From Agrobacterium larrymoorei (GTDB lineage Bacteria; Pseudomonadota; Alphaproteobacteria; Rhizobiales; Rhizobiaceae): a stretch of DNA of 64,000 bases. The DNA is taken from contig NZ_JAUTBL010000001.1 in assembly GCF_030819275.1 (NCBI RefSeq), positions 1,800,501-1,864,500 of the forward strand, read 5' to 3'. Below, piece by piece: positions 1 through 9,492 of this stretch. Made by a program: the position numbers and the translations under genes. Position 1 is the first letter of the stretch; each line of letters opens with the position of its first letter. The notes under the pieces were generated by a model that was not told where the DNA came from, made no database searches, and was given only the letters and a program-made list of their open reading frames with translations.

Positions 1-316
1 TGCGGATCATCTGCAGCGTCGTGTCGGTGAGATTGCGCGACAAGGCTGACAAACCGTTCATCAGGCCGAAAACAAGGCCGATCGTTCCGCCGATGACAAA
101 GCCGGACAGGGCACGCGCCGTGCTGATGGCGATATTGTGCAGCAGTTCGCCGGATAGCAGCAGCCGCCAGAAAGCCTCTGCAACCGCGGAGGGGGGCGCC
201 ATCGTATTCGGGGAAATCCAGCCGAGGCGGCTCGCGATCTCCCACAGAATGATCAAGAGGGCGGGCAATATCCAGCCCGATATCTTTTCTATGACAAAGC
301 GATCTATGCGAACCAT
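1..316 (-). CDS. ABC transporter permease, SsuC/TauC type (partial, cut by window start)
   Basis: Only the first 105 residues are inside the window; the gene runs off position 1. It starts at an ATG at 316 and reads MVRIDRFVIEKISGW, then a first membrane segment (about residues 13-30), a Pro-rich periplasmic stretch ending near APPSAVAEAFW, and a second membrane segment rich in Gly. This is the usual N-terminus of BPD_transp_1 permeases of the sulfonate/taurine/nitrate class. It lies downstream of a SsuA-like binding protein on the same strand, so it is inferred to be the membrane subunit of the same importer. Substrate is not settled by sequence. The ATPase would lie outside the window. Confidence 0.8.
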   Translation of the reverse strand, partial: MVRIDRFVIEKISGWILPALLIILWEIASRLGWISPNTMAPPSAVAEAFWRLLLSGELLHNIAISTARALSGFVIGGTIGLVFGLMNGLSALSRNLTDTTLQMIR

Positions 317-380
317 TGAAACTGCTTCTCTGATGTCCAACGCCTAGCCTGCAGCCAGACGGTCATATTGAATGGATACC

Positions 381-402
381 GGCGCGCCACGGTCAGCGCG
401 CC
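381..402. other. intra-operon stem-loop between binding protein and permease genes
   Basis: Perfect 7-bp inverted repeat, GGCGCGC (381-387) and GCGCGCC (396-402), with an 8-nt loop. It sits in the 118-nt gap between the sulfonate binding protein gene and the permease gene. No T-run follows on the minus strand, so it is more likely an mRNA-stabilising or attenuating hairpin than a full terminator. Such hairpins after binding-protein genes commonly raise binding protein relative to membrane subunits. Confidence 0.45.
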
Positions 403-434
403 GATCAACTCTAGGGAAGATCGATTGGACAACC

Positions 435-1391
435 TTAATTGGTACCTGGTGCCTTCCAGATCGCGTCTGCCACATTGATTTGTTTGGGAATCAGGCCAAT
501 CTTGAAGAACCGGTCTGCAGTTTCCTGCTGGCTTTTAACGATCTCTGGCGTAATAGGGCCAATACCGAATTCGGCACGGTTAGCAGCCAGTGTTTGCGCC
601 TCAAGAGGTACATTGGTCACGTCATGCAGTGCCTCTGCCACTTTATCGCGATTGGCAGCAGCCCATGTTGCTGCGACTTTCAGGGCATCGATTGTTGTCG
701 TGACCACGTCTGGATGGGCGATTGCGAACTTGCTGTTCGCCAAGAAGTAGGTCTTGACCTGCAGGGTTTCGGCAGAGGTGGTCAATACGCGTGGCTTGTA
801 TCGCGTTTCGGCGATCGCGAAGAAGGGGTCCCAGACCGCCCATGCATCGATCTTGTCGCTCGCAAAGGCGGCTGCCGCGTCCGGCGGGCTAAGATAGACT
901 GGTGTGATATCCGAAAACGCGACGCCCGCCTTTTCGAGTGCTGCAACCAAAAGGTTGTGTGCGCTGGTTCCCTTACCGACCCCAACCTTTTTGCCTTTCA
1001 GATCGGCAACCGTTTTGATGTCCGACTGCGGCTTCACGAAGATTGCCTCGCCCGCGCCGTTGGAAGGAAGCGCGGCAACATAGGAAATCGCAGAGCCTAC
1101 CGCTTGCCCGAAGATCGGGGGAGCGTCGCCAGTCCAACCCAAGTCAATGGAACCCACATTGAGTGCTTCGATGATCGGCGGCCCTGCGGTGAATTCCACC
1201 CACTTAACAGTCGTTCCCTTCGGCTCGAGCGCCTTCTCGATGACCTTCTGCTGTTGGGCTATGACTGGAAGATTGGTCTTCTGGAAACCGATCCTGAGTT
1301 CCTTCAGATCTTCAGCAGAAGCAGGTGACAGCGAAAGCATGACGAGCATGGCGATGCCCGCTCCGATGACGCGTCGTGTGGCAGCAAACAT
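435..1391 (-). CDS. aliphatic sulfonate-type ABC transporter periplasmic binding protein (SsuA-like)
   Basis: Protein of 318 residues from ATG 1391. This start was chosen because a good ribosome site (GGAG) lies just upstream and residues 1-26 form a signal peptide ending in SPASA; the open frame extends 73 codons further upstream but that part is Arg-rich and unlike the family. The mature part opens with LRIGFQKTNLPV, followed by KWVEFTAGPPIIEALNVGSIDLGWTGDAPP and later DKIDAWAVWDPFFA, all typical of the SsuA/TauA/NMT1 fold (cluster F). It binds an alkanesulfonate or related small anion in the periplasm and passes it to the permease encoded next on the same strand. Confidence 0.85.
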   Translation of the reverse strand: MFAATRRVIGAGIAMLVMLSLSPASAEDLKELRIGFQKTNLPVIAQQQKVIEKALEPKGTTVKWVEFTAGPPIIEALNVGSIDLGWTGDAPPIFGQAVGSAISYVAALPSNGAGEAIFVKPQSDIKTVADLKGKKVGVGKGTSAHNLLVAALEKAGVAFSDITPVYLSPPDAAAAFASDKIDAWAVWDPFFAIAETRYKPRVLTTSAETLQVKTYFLANSKFAIAHPDVVTTTIDALKVAATWAAANRDKVAEALHDVTNVPLEAQTLAANRAEFGIGPITPEIVKSQQETADRFFKIGLIPKQINVADAIWKAPGTN

Positions 1392-1697
1392 TAATGTATC
1401 TCCAACCGGGGTTGTCCTTGATCCAGATCTTGATCCTAACGACGCGGCGCGACGAGCGAGCCGTTTGTTTTTCTGATCGGAGCGGCTTGCGTGGAAAAAT
1501 TTTGCCGGTTTACGGCGTGTGCAGCGGTTGGATTCTGATGTCCGGATTTGTCTGGATATCATGCCTATATTTGGCTTGGACCGCGTCTGCCTTGTCGGGT
1601 CGCGATGCAATTTAGTTTTGGCGACATAGAGAACCGGTTGGCGCCCTAGTTGATGGACGGATTATCTTAGCCGTGCATCGCCTGATTGCGACCTCTG
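1392..1697. other. 306-bp intergenic stretch upstream of the sulfonate transporter genes
   Basis: Lies between the end of the LuxR-type gene and the start of the binding-protein gene, both on the minus strand. It must carry the promoter of the transporter if it has its own. No clear operator, terminator with a T-run or small gene was found. Confidence 0.5.
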
Positions 1698-4553
1698 TCA
1701 GTTGCTCTCTGTCAGTTTAAGATGCGCACTTACAGAGACCGCCATGCCGCGACGGCTGACGCCGAGCTTGGCGAAGATGTTTTTCAGATGAAATTTGACG
1801 GTGGTTTCCGAGATATGAAGTTCGCGCGCGATCTCCTTATTGCTGCGGCCATCGGATAAAAGCTTAAGTACGGTAACTTCGCGAGCGCTCATGAGGCCCG
1901 GGGTGGGTGACGCGGACTCTTCATCCGTCTTTTTAAGGCGCGTCGTTCGCTGCTGACGACCAAGGCCGTGGCCGACGATGCGGCTCATGAATAAAACCGC
2001 GTCAGGGCTGAAGACCTTCAAGCCGAAGCGGCGGACGATGGCGCGTAGCGTGGCGGCCAATTCCTGTCCCTCATCAGTAAACAGCTGCGTGGCCTCGTGG
2101 GTGCGGGCAAGGGCGATGGTCGATTGCAGATAGGCGAAGGCCTGTTGTTGCCGCCCCGCCTTCCAAGCAGCCTGTACCGCCATGATCTCGGCCAGCATGC
2201 GGTGATAGGCGTGACCCGACGCGCGCGCCGAGACGATCAACGCCTCAAGCAACCGCAACGCCTCCGGCGCCTGTCCCTGGGCAAGGGCTAGGCGCGCCGC
2301 CGCGATGTCGAAATCATAAGCCTCACGCCATGTCCAGTTATCCGGTACGCTTACATCTCTCAGCGATTTGGCCCGCTCAATGGCCTGTGTGGCGGATTCG
2401 AGCATGCCTGCCCTGACGAGCAGGTCGATGCGCATAATGGCAGCGGCAGTCTTCAATCGCGGCAGATTGCGTTCGACCGCCACTTCCTCCGCTTTGTCGA
2501 GCGCGGCCGCTGCGGCATCGAAGCCGCTGACCTGCAGACGGCTGCGGGCCAGAAGCCAGAAGAGCCGCGTGAACAAATCCACCCAGCTTTCCCCGCGGAT
2601 GAGCGGCTCCATGCATTCCGTGAGGCTTCGCTCCACCTGCAGCACCTCGCCCTGTTGATAAAGCGCATCGGCCATGGCCAGACGTACGATGGCAAGCAGG
2701 TTGCGGTCGGTCCAGTGCACCCGCTCCACGAGTTCCTCCGCCTCCCGGCAGAATTGAAGAGCGGCGGAAAACTCGCCTTTCAGCGTGCTGACGAGGCCAA
2801 GATGGATGAGCATGAAGACCTGGGCATACGGGGTCTTTTCCTCCCGATAATAGCCGAGCGCCCTCAGCGCGACGCGTCGTGCCTCCTCCAGATCGCCAGT
2901 GCGTGTGTAGATGATGCAAAGGTGATTGAAGAGCCAGGCCAGTTCCCAGGTGGCGTGTGGCGGTAAGGCGGCTGCGGTGTGCTCCAGCCGTACCGCCTGC
3001 TCGCGCGTCATGCGGCGATCTTCATAGACGTCGATCAGGCTGTCGATATGGTCGAGAACGCCGCGATCGACGGCGGCAAGCGCGGCTGGCGACCATTCGC
3101 CGTTTGTCTTCAGCGTATCCAGCCGTTCGCGTCCCGCAGTGGCATTTCCGCGTTTTGACAGCACCACGGCATAGCAGACCATCAATCCTGGCGAGGCATG
3201 CAGGACATCGGGTGGGAAATTGTCGATCAAATGCTCCAGCACCTGATGGCCCGCCCGAAGGAAGATGTCGACGCCTCCCGCCTTGCCGATGATTTCCTCG
3301 GCCATGCGGAAATCGCCGCTGTGTGCCGCATGAGAGACTGCGCGTTCCAGATGGGCACGGGTGGCAAACCACAGCGCTGCTTGCCGATGCAGCCCTTTCT
3401 TTTCCGCATCGGAAACGAAGACAGCATCCCTTTCGAGCGAGGTGCGCAGGACCGGATGCAGTGACAGCCAGCCATTCTGCCCGTTCTCGATGACCGGATG
3501 CATGCTCTCGATCATCGTCAGGTCCTCTTCCGAAAGCTTGTTGAAGCCGAGGTCGGAGGCAAGGTCGAGACGGAACTCCTGAAAGGGCGTGACGCCGCGC
3601 AACATTGTCAGGAGAGCGGGAGAGAGCCGGTTGACGACGGTTTCGCGCGCATAGTCTGTCAGGTCCGGATGTGTTCCGGCAAGAAGCACGCGCCGCTCCT
3701 CCTCGCTCGGCTCGTTGGCGAGGATGCCGGAAGCGAGCTGGGTCAGCGCCGGCCACCCGCGCGTGATCTCCATCAGAGGGTCGACAAGCGCCGTCATGGC
3801 ATTGCCTGCCAGCAGCCTTCTTACCTCAGAGCGCCCGAATTCAAGATCCTTCGCCGTCAGTTCGGCCAGCACGCCGCGGGCTTTCAGCCGCGCCAGAGGC
3901 AGTCGCGCCGGGGAGCAGGAGGAGACCGCGATCCTGAGCCGGTCGGGTGCCGAGAGGATCAGTTCTTCCAGAAGGCCATTCCGGCCAACCGTTTCGCTGT
4001 CACCGGTTTCGATCTCGTCGATATTGTCGATGAAGAGCACCGTCTCGCCGTCGCGGCGCGCTATGGCTTCGATGGCTTGCGTCAAGGCGTCCTGTTTATC
4101 GACCAGAGCGGCAAGGCCGAGCGACTTGAGCAACTCCCCGAGGAAGCGCTGAGGCGAAGCGATGCCGGATGCGGTGAGCCATGAGCAATGGGACAGGGCC
4201 GTGTCCGACATGCCGGGCAGCGTCAATCGACCATCCATCAGCCTCTCATAGGCGGCCTTCATCAGGGCTGTCTTGCCGAAACCGGGCGGTGCGCGCAGGA
4301 CGACAATCTGGCGTGCGAGCCCGGATGCTAGTTTCGATAGCAGATAGGGCCGCTCGATGCCGGAAAAGAGCATCCGCGGCGGGCCGAAACGCAATCCGGC
4401 TGCCGAGAAGGTTCTGACGGTATGCAAGGATTTTTCACGCAGGACACGGCTCGGCATCGGCTCTCTTTTCATTCCGGAACCAGCCTCATCCTCCGCCGTC
4501 TTTGGCGGGGAGATGAGCGCTGGTATCAGTGCGCGATGCTGGCCTTTCGTCAA
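1698..4553 (-). CDS. large ATP-binding LuxR-type regulator (MalT/LAL family)
   Basis: Protein of 951 residues if the TTG at 4553 is used. That codon overlaps the stop of the upstream DUF917 gene (TTGA), which argues for coupling; an ATG at 4472 is the alternative start. Domains in order: P-loop at about residues 88-96 (APPGFGKTA), Walker B VLFIDNIDE near 172-180, a long alpha-helical TPR-like middle (about 380-860), and a C-terminal LuxR helix-turn-helix reading SAREVTVLKLLSDGRSNKEI and TTVKFHLKNIFAKLGV. This is the LAL architecture of MalT, a signal- and ATP-dependent transcription activator. It is the last gene of the racemase-transporter-HyuA-DUF917 operon and is inferred to activate that operon on binding a pathway substrate. 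Confidence 0.88.
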   Translation of the reverse strand: MTKGQHRALIPALISPPKTAEDEAGSGMKREPMPSRVLREKSLHTVRTFSAAGLRFGPPRMLFSGIERPYLLSKLASGLARQIVVLRAPPGFGKTALMKAAYERLMDGRLTLPGMSDTALSHCSWLTASGIASPQRFLGELLKSLGLAALVDKQDALTQAIEAIARRDGETVLFIDNIDEIETGDSETVGRNGLLEELILSAPDRLRIAVSSCSPARLPLARLKARGVLAELTAKDLEFGRSEVRRLLAGNAMTALVDPLMEITRGWPALTQLASGILANEPSEEERRVLLAGTHPDLTDYARETVVNRLSPALLTMLRGVTPFQEFRLDLASDLGFNKLSEEDLTMIESMHPVIENGQNGWLSLHPVLRTSLERDAVFVSDAEKKGLHRQAALWFATRAHLERAVSHAAHSGDFRMAEEIIGKAGGVDIFLRAGHQVLEHLIDNFPPDVLHASPGLMVCYAVVLSKRGNATAGRERLDTLKTNGEWSPAALAAVDRGVLDHIDSLIDVYEDRRMTREQAVRLEHTAAALPPHATWELAWLFNHLCIIYTRTGDLEEARRVALRALGYYREEKTPYAQVFMLIHLGLVSTLKGEFSAALQFCREAEELVERVHWTDRNLLAIVRLAMADALYQQGEVLQVERSLTECMEPLIRGESWVDLFTRLFWLLARSRLQVSGFDAAAAALDKAEEVAVERNLPRLKTAAAIMRIDLLVRAGMLESATQAIERAKSLRDVSVPDNWTWREAYDFDIAAARLALAQGQAPEALRLLEALIVSARASGHAYHRMLAEIMAVQAAWKAGRQQQAFAYLQSTIALARTHEATQLFTDEGQELAATLRAIVRRFGLKVFSPDAVLFMSRIVGHGLGRQQRTTRLKKTDEESASPTPGLMSAREVTVLKLLSDGRSNKEIARELHISETTVKFHLKNIFAKLGVSRRGMAVSVSAHLKLTESN

Positions 4554-5638
4554 GAGCCGAGTGGTTGGTAGGCTTGCGTCAGGCCAAAGGCGCTGGGGCC
4601 GAAGACGGCGAGCGCTTCCGGCGTGCGCATGATCGGCGGGACGCGCACCGCCAGTACGTTGACACGCTGTCCATAGCGTAGCCTCTCGGTGGTGATTGCT
4701 TCCGCTGTGTCGATATCCAAAATGGTGATGAGATCGGGCACGATGGCAAGCATGCGCCCGCCCTCTTCCTCGGCGACGAGATTTTCGTTCTGAATGCGGA
4801 TTTTCACCTTCGGCTTGGAGGTGTCGAATGGCTCGATCGTGGCAATGCCCACGGACCAGCCATTTTGCTCCTTGCGCGCCACATCCGCCACCTTGCCGGA
4901 GGTTATGACTTCAGCATGACCGTAATGGGTGCCGGAAAAGAATGCGATCAGCGCCTCGACGGGGTTGAGGTGCTGCGCTGCTGCTTCCCTCAGTGTCCGG
5001 CCAATGCCGATCGCAAGCGACATAGTGGCCGGAACTGAGACTTTTTTGGTCGTCTGCCCATCCATGCCGTAATTGACGATATAGGCTTGGCCACCCATGC
5101 GGATCGTTACGCCGCGCGCCAGCCATTCGGCCTTGGCGGCATCCGCTGTCTCGATCAGCACGCGGTTGCCGCGCTCATCCGCGACTGCGACCGGGCTTGC
5201 TGGCACGCCATAGACATTGAAGGTTTCCATTTCGAGCTGCGGGAAAGCGCGGCCCATGCCATCGGCATCGATGACCGGCACACGCTTCTTGGCGGCAAGG
5301 ATGATCGGCACCATGGAGTTGATGCCGCCTGCCTCGAAGGGGATGATGGCGTCCGCATTCAGGCCGGTGTGATCCTCATAGGTTTCGAGCGCCAGATTGC
5401 CCTCGTCGCCGGAGGGGATCTTCTCGATCAAGATGGTCGGTGCGCCCATGGCGCCACAGGCGACCACTGTCGCGCCATCGGGCACGTCTTCCAGCGCCAT
5501 TAGATCCACAGGGCCGTATTTTTCTATGGCAGCCTTCGCCAGAAGCTTGCCGATATAGGGATCGCCGCCGCCACCGGTGCCGAGCACCGCGGCTCCCACG
5601 GCCAGATCGTCGATATCCTGATCAGTGATGCGTGCCAT
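4550..5638 (-). CDS. DUF917 family protein, copy 1 (S-methyl-thiohydantoin desulfurase-like domain)
   Basis: Protein of 362 residues from ATG 5638, chosen because AGGAGA lies about 10 nt upstream inside the end of the preceding gene. The N-terminus carries the family signature LAVGAAVLGTGGGGDPYIG (about 11-29). Further conserved blocks are GAMGAPTILIEKIPSG, the PFEAGGINSMVPI stretch, DADGMGRAFPQLEM and the C-terminal RTPEALAVFGPSAFGL. DUF917 proteins accompany or are fused to HyuA-type hydantoinases in bacteria and fungi; the family is now annotated with S-methyl-thiohydantoin desulfurase, but the reaction of this member is unknown. The preceding gene is a paralog of identical length ending 1 nt upstream, and the following regulator overlaps its stop. 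A heteromeric complex with the paralog and the HyuA-like protein is an inference. Confidence 0.85.
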   Translation of the reverse strand: MARITDQDIDDLAVGAAVLGTGGGGDPYIGKLLAKAAIEKYGPVDLMALEDVPDGATVVACGAMGAPTILIEKIPSGDEGNLALETYEDHTGLNADAIIPFEAGGINSMVPIILAAKKRVPVIDADGMGRAFPQLEMETFNVYGVPASPVAVADERGNRVLIETADAAKAEWLARGVTIRMGGQAYIVNYGMDGQTTKKVSVPATMSLAIGIGRTLREAAAQHLNPVEALIAFFSGTHYGHAEVITSGKVADVARKEQNGWSVGIATIEPFDTSKPKVKIRIQNENLVAEEEGGRMLAIVPDLITILDIDTAEAITTERLRYGQRVNVLAVRVPPIMRTPEALAVFGPSAFGLTQAYQPLGS

Positions 5639-5639
5639 T

Positions 5640-6728
5640 TCAGACGATCTCCTCAATGGAGGTAAAGGGTTCTTTCAGCCCGAAACAGGCTGGCCCGAAG
5701 ACGTCGAGCGCTTCCGGTGTGCGCATGATTTCCGGCACGGAGACCGCGACCACGGTCACGCGCTGACCATAGCGCAGGTTCTCGCTGGTGATCGGCTCGG
5801 CGGTTTCGGTGTTCATGATCGAGATAAGATCCGGCACGATGGCCCTGACCTTCCCGTCCTGCCGGGCAATCAGGTTCTCGTTCTGGATTTCGATCTCCAT
5901 CTGCGAGGAGAAGGGTGCGATCCCGTCGATGAGCGCACGGCCGATGGTGAAGCCTGCCTTGGTCTCGCGCAGCACGTCGACGATCTTGCCCTTGAAGATG
6001 ACGCGGCCATAGCGATAGAGCGTCGAGGGCAGGAAGCCGAGGAGCGCCTCGATCGGATTGCGATGCTCGTCGTGTGCCTTGCGCAGCACCTCGCCGATGC
6101 GGATCGCGAGGGTGAGTGTATTGGGAATGGCAGTGCGCTTCACATCGGCACCGCTCATGGCATATTCGGCAATATAGGCGCAGCCGCCCATGCGGATCGC
6201 GACGGCGCGAGACAGCCACTCCATCTGCCGGTTGTCGACAGCCTCGATCAGGGCGCAATCGCCCCACTCGTTGCTGACTGCCATGGGCGAGCCGGAAACG
6301 CCATAAACGCCAAAGGTTTCCATCTCGAGAAAAGGAAACGCGCGGCCCATGCCATCGCCATCGACGATCGGCAGGCCGAGCCGTGCGCCGACGACCAGCG
6401 GAATGGTGGAGTTGATGCCGCCAATCTCGATCGGCATCGTATAGTCGGCCTTTTTGCCAAGGCGCTTTTCCAACCGCCTGAGTGAGGCCACCGCCTCCTC
6501 GCCGGACGGGATTTTCTCCACCAGCACGGTCGGCGCGCCCATCATCGCCGTGGGGATCACCAGGCAATCATCGGAAAGCTCCTTGGGATCGATCAACTCC
6601 ACCTCGCAGCCCTCATCCAGGCATTGCTGTACCATCAGGCGCCCGACGTAGGGGTCGCCGCCGCCGCCGGTACCGAGAAATGCCGCACCCACGGCAAGAT
6701 CGGCCAAATGTTCTCGTGTCAGTTTCAT
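5640..6728 (-). CDS. DUF917 family protein, copy 2
   Basis: Protein of 362 residues from ATG 6728, preceded by GAGGGGA; an in-frame earlier codon at 6746 would lie inside the upstream gene. It repeats the blocks of the neighbouring paralog: LAVGAAFLGTGGGGDPYVG, MMGAPTVLVEKIPSG, EIGGINSTIPLVVG, DGDGMGRAFPFLEMETFGVYG and MRTPEALDVFGPACFGL. The two copies have diverged strongly between these blocks, which suggests an old duplication with division of labour rather than a recent repeat. It begins 10 nt after the stop of the HyuA-like gene. Function is inferred only as part of a cyclic amide or thiohydantoin degrading enzyme set. Confidence 0.85.
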   Translation of the reverse strand: MKLTREHLADLAVGAAFLGTGGGGDPYVGRLMVQQCLDEGCEVELIDPKELSDDCLVIPTAMMGAPTVLVEKIPSGEEAVASLRRLEKRLGKKADYTMPIEIGGINSTIPLVVGARLGLPIVDGDGMGRAFPFLEMETFGVYGVSGSPMAVSNEWGDCALIEAVDNRQMEWLSRAVAIRMGGCAYIAEYAMSGADVKRTAIPNTLTLAIRIGEVLRKAHDEHRNPIEALLGFLPSTLYRYGRVIFKGKIVDVLRETKAGFTIGRALIDGIAPFSSQMEIEIQNENLIARQDGKVRAIVPDLISIMNTETAEPITSENLRYGQRVTVVAVSVPEIMRTPEALDVFGPACFGLKEPFTSIEEIV

Positions 6729-6738
6729 TGCCGTCCCC

Positions 6739-8280
6739 TCAACCAATCACCAGATCGCCGACCGCCTTGACGCGGATGCGTGTGGCGCTGCCCGGTAGAT
6801 AGGCGAGTGGCACTTCTTCGATATCCATGATCTTGACGGAGGAAGGGGTGGCGCCTGCCTTGATCGCGCGTTCGGATGCTTCCGCCTTGGCCCCTGCCAG
6901 AACCGCGTCGCGCGAGGTTCCCTCCAGCGAGAAGATACGATCGACCTCGCCGCCAACCTGGGCAATGGCCGCGCCGATGGCATTGGCGACAGATGCGTTT
7001 TCGGGTCTCAGCACCTTGGAGGCGGAGGGCAGGTCGCGCGAGACGAGGATTGATCCGCCCCCGACGAGGATGACAGGCAAAGGCTCGGCGCTGGTCTTCA
7101 TGCGGTCCACCGCCTCATCGACCATGCGGTGCATGGTGGCGAGCGCGGTTTCGATCGTCTTTGCCGGAATGTGCGCGACACGGGAGCGGTCGCCGATATC
7201 TTCCAGGCCAGCAGCCACCACGATATCCGTCGTTGTAAGCGTGTCACCGCCGAAGACGAGCGCTTTGGTGGTGATCTCGTAACCGACCGAATCCGAGCCG
7301 ATGCGCTCCCCATCGTCGCGCACCAGCGAGCCGCCGCCGAGACCGATGGCCAGCACGTCCGGCATGCGGAAATTGGTGCGCACGCCGCCAATATCGACGG
7401 CGACAGCGGATTCGCGCGGGAAGCCGTGGACCAGCATCCCGACATCCGAAGTGGTGCCGCCAATATCCACCACCATCGCTTCCTTGGCACCTGCCAGCAT
7501 TGCAGCGCCGCGCATGGAGTTGGTGGGGCCAGAGGCGAAAGTCAGCACCGGATAGCGCTCGACATAATCCGGCGACATCAGTGTCCCGTCATTCTGGCTA
7601 ATGAAAAAGGGAGCCGTGATCTCCAGTTCCTTCAACGCCTCGCGGAAGGACGAGACGACCTTGCGTGACAGTTCCGCGAGAGATGCGTTCATGATCGAGG
7701 CATTCTCGCGCTCCAAAAAGCCGACGCGGCCGATTTCATGGCTGAGCGAAAGGGCAATATCCGGCACTTCATTCTTGAGGATCTCAGCGGCGCGCAGTTC
7801 CATTTCCGGCGTGACCGGTGAAAAAACCGAAGTAACGGCAGCCGTTTTCAGGCCGCGTTCGCGTACGGTGCGGGCGACCTCCATCAGGCCCTTCTCATCA
7901 AGAGGGGCGATGGTACGGCCATCGAATTCATGGCCGCCGCGCAGCATGAAGGTATGGCGGCCGAGCGTATCGGCAAGATCCTTGGGCCAGTCGGTCAGCG
8001 GTGGCAGGCCCTTGGTGGCTGGCAAACCGAGGCGGATCGCCGCCACTTCCAGCAGCCGCTTGCGCTCTACCACCGCATTGGTGAAATGGGTGGTGCCAAT
8101 CATGACTGCCTGGATCTGCGAAACCGAGACGCCGGTCATGCCGAGAAGCTTCTTCAGCACCGCCACGATGCCCGAGCCGACATCGGCGGTCGTTGGACTC
8201 TTGCAGGCGCCCAGTACCGCCGCGCCGTCCATAAGGGCGGCGTCCGTATTCGTGCCGCCCACGTCTATGCCTATACGCAT
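6739..8280 (-). CDS. hydantoinase/oxoprolinase family protein (HyuA-like)
   Basis: Protein of 513 residues starting at ATG 8280 with AGGAGA upstream. The N-terminus MRIGIDVGGTNTDAALMDG is the ATP-binding phosphate-1 loop of the HyuA_N domain; TTHFTNAVVERK and the actin-like block MVVDIGGTTSDVGMLVHGFPR (about residues 270-290) follow. HyuA-type enzymes open five-membered cyclic imides or amides (hydantoin, 5-oxoproline) with ATP. This member is shorter than the roughly 690-residue HyuA of classical hydantoinases and matches the size class linked to DUF917 proteins. No HyuB partner is encoded nearby; two DUF917 genes occupy the position where HyuB would be expected. The exact substrate is open. 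Confidence 0.85.
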   Translation of the reverse strand: MRIGIDVGGTNTDAALMDGAAVLGACKSPTTADVGSGIVAVLKKLLGMTGVSVSQIQAVMIGTTHFTNAVVERKRLLEVAAIRLGLPATKGLPPLTDWPKDLADTLGRHTFMLRGGHEFDGRTIAPLDEKGLMEVARTVRERGLKTAAVTSVFSPVTPEMELRAAEILKNEVPDIALSLSHEIGRVGFLERENASIMNASLAELSRKVVSSFREALKELEITAPFFISQNDGTLMSPDYVERYPVLTFASGPTNSMRGAAMLAGAKEAMVVDIGGTTSDVGMLVHGFPRESAVAVDIGGVRTNFRMPDVLAIGLGGGSLVRDDGERIGSDSVGYEITTKALVFGGDTLTTTDIVVAAGLEDIGDRSRVAHIPAKTIETALATMHRMVDEAVDRMKTSAEPLPVILVGGGSILVSRDLPSASKVLRPENASVANAIGAAIAQVGGEVDRIFSLEGTSRDAVLAGAKAEASERAIKAGATPSSVKIMDIEEVPLAYLPGSATRIRVKAVGDLVIG

Positions 8281-8377
8281 GTCTTTCTCCTATAACTGAC
8301 AAAGGAAACCCGCCGCCCGTACGCTTCATCCGAGGGCGTTTCGTTTCGCTCGATTGTTTGTTTGGATGCTTTGGCCG

Positions 8378-9436
8378 TCAGGCCATCAGCACCTCCGACC
8401 GTTCGGGATCCCAACTGACCCCGCAAAGCTGCCCTGGCGAAAGTCTTGCGACATGGGACTGGTTCTGTCTCTCAGCGACCACGTCCTGCCCGCCGACCGA
8501 AAGACGGTAGCGCACCAGCGCGCCCTGATAGGTTTCCGAGACCACTGTCGCGGGAAGGCCGGTTCCGGGCTCGCCGATGATGAGGTTTTCCGGCCTGACC
8601 ACCAGCTTGACGGAAGACCCGCCCGCAAGGTCACTGGCGGGAAGGCGCGTCAGCGCCGTCTGTCCGCCGAAGCCGACAGCCAGGCGATCGCCCTCGCGGC
8701 CCTTCACAGTGGCATTGATGACGTTGGACTGGCCGATGAAGGTCGTAACGAAGAGGGTTTTCGGCCGCTCATAGATTTCCTGCGGCGTGCCGACCTGCTC
8801 GACCCGAGCCTTTTGCATCACGCCGATCCTGTCCGACATGGTGAGCGCCTCGTCCTGATCATGCGTGACATAGACCGTGGTGATGCCGAGTGTCTTTTGC
8901 AGTTCCTTGATCCAGTATTTCATTTCCTCGCGCAGCGCCTTGTCGAGTGCTGAAAGCGGTTCATCCAGAAGCAGGATGCGGGGTTGCGTCACCAGTACGC
9001 GGGCAAGCGCCACACGCTGCTGTTCGCCGCCCGACAATTGCCGCTGATAGCGGTCCTCGTAGCCCATGAGGCCCACCTGTTTCAGTGCGAAAGCCACGGC
9101 CGTATCGATTTCTACGGGCGACTTCTTCCGAAGTTTCAGCCCAAACGCGATGTTTTCAGCCACGTTCATATGCGGGAAGATCGCGTAGTTCTGGAAAACG
9201 ATGCCGATGTCGCGCTTTTCCGGCGGCAGGTAAGTCACGTCATCCGAGCCGATCAGAATCTGGCCGGAGGTCGGCCGGATGAAGCCTGCAATCATGCGCA
9301 GCGTCGTCGATTTGCCGCAGCCAGACGGTCCCAGCAGCGAAAAGAACTCGCCCTGTTCTATGTGCAGATCGATACCGGCGACCGCGACGTTGTCGCCATA
9401 GGACTTGACGAGATTTTTGAGTTGAATGTCCGACAT
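8378..9436 (-). CDS. ABC transporter ATP-binding protein, PotA/opine class
   Basis: Protein of 352 residues. Walker A GPSGCGKSTT near residues 36-45, Q-loop VFQNYAIFPHMNV, signature LSGGEQQRVALARVL, Walker B ILLLDEPLSALD and the switch histidine in YVTHDQDEAL are all intact. The C-terminal part (about 240-352) is a TOBE domain, as in PotA, FbpC and other importers of the polyamine/iron/opine class. It is the energising subunit for the two permeases and binding protein encoded upstream in the same operon. The 93-nt gap before it contains a strong hairpin. Confidence 0.92.
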   Translation of the reverse strand: MSDIQLKNLVKSYGDNVAVAGIDLHIEQGEFFSLLGPSGCGKSTTLRMIAGFIRPTSGQILIGSDDVTYLPPEKRDIGIVFQNYAIFPHMNVAENIAFGLKLRKKSPVEIDTAVAFALKQVGLMGYEDRYQRQLSGGEQQRVALARVLVTQPRILLLDEPLSALDKALREEMKYWIKELQKTLGITTVYVTHDQDEALTMSDRIGVMQKARVEQVGTPQEIYERPKTLFVTTFIGQSNVINATVKGREGDRLAVGFGGQTALTRLPASDLAGGSSVKLVVRPENLIIGEPGTGLPATVVSETYQGALVRYRLSVGGQDVVAERQNQSHVARLSPGQLCGVSWDPERSEVLMA

Positions 9437-9492
9437 CGTATCCGATCGTCCTTCAGGTCTGCGCTTCGTGCCCGTTCTTCATTTGCTCGTTG

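Noticed and set aside
5653..6567. 304-codon minus-strand open frame within DUF917 copy 2
   Set aside because: High-GC shadow frame with a low-complexity Arg/Gly-rich product; the true frame carries the family signature.
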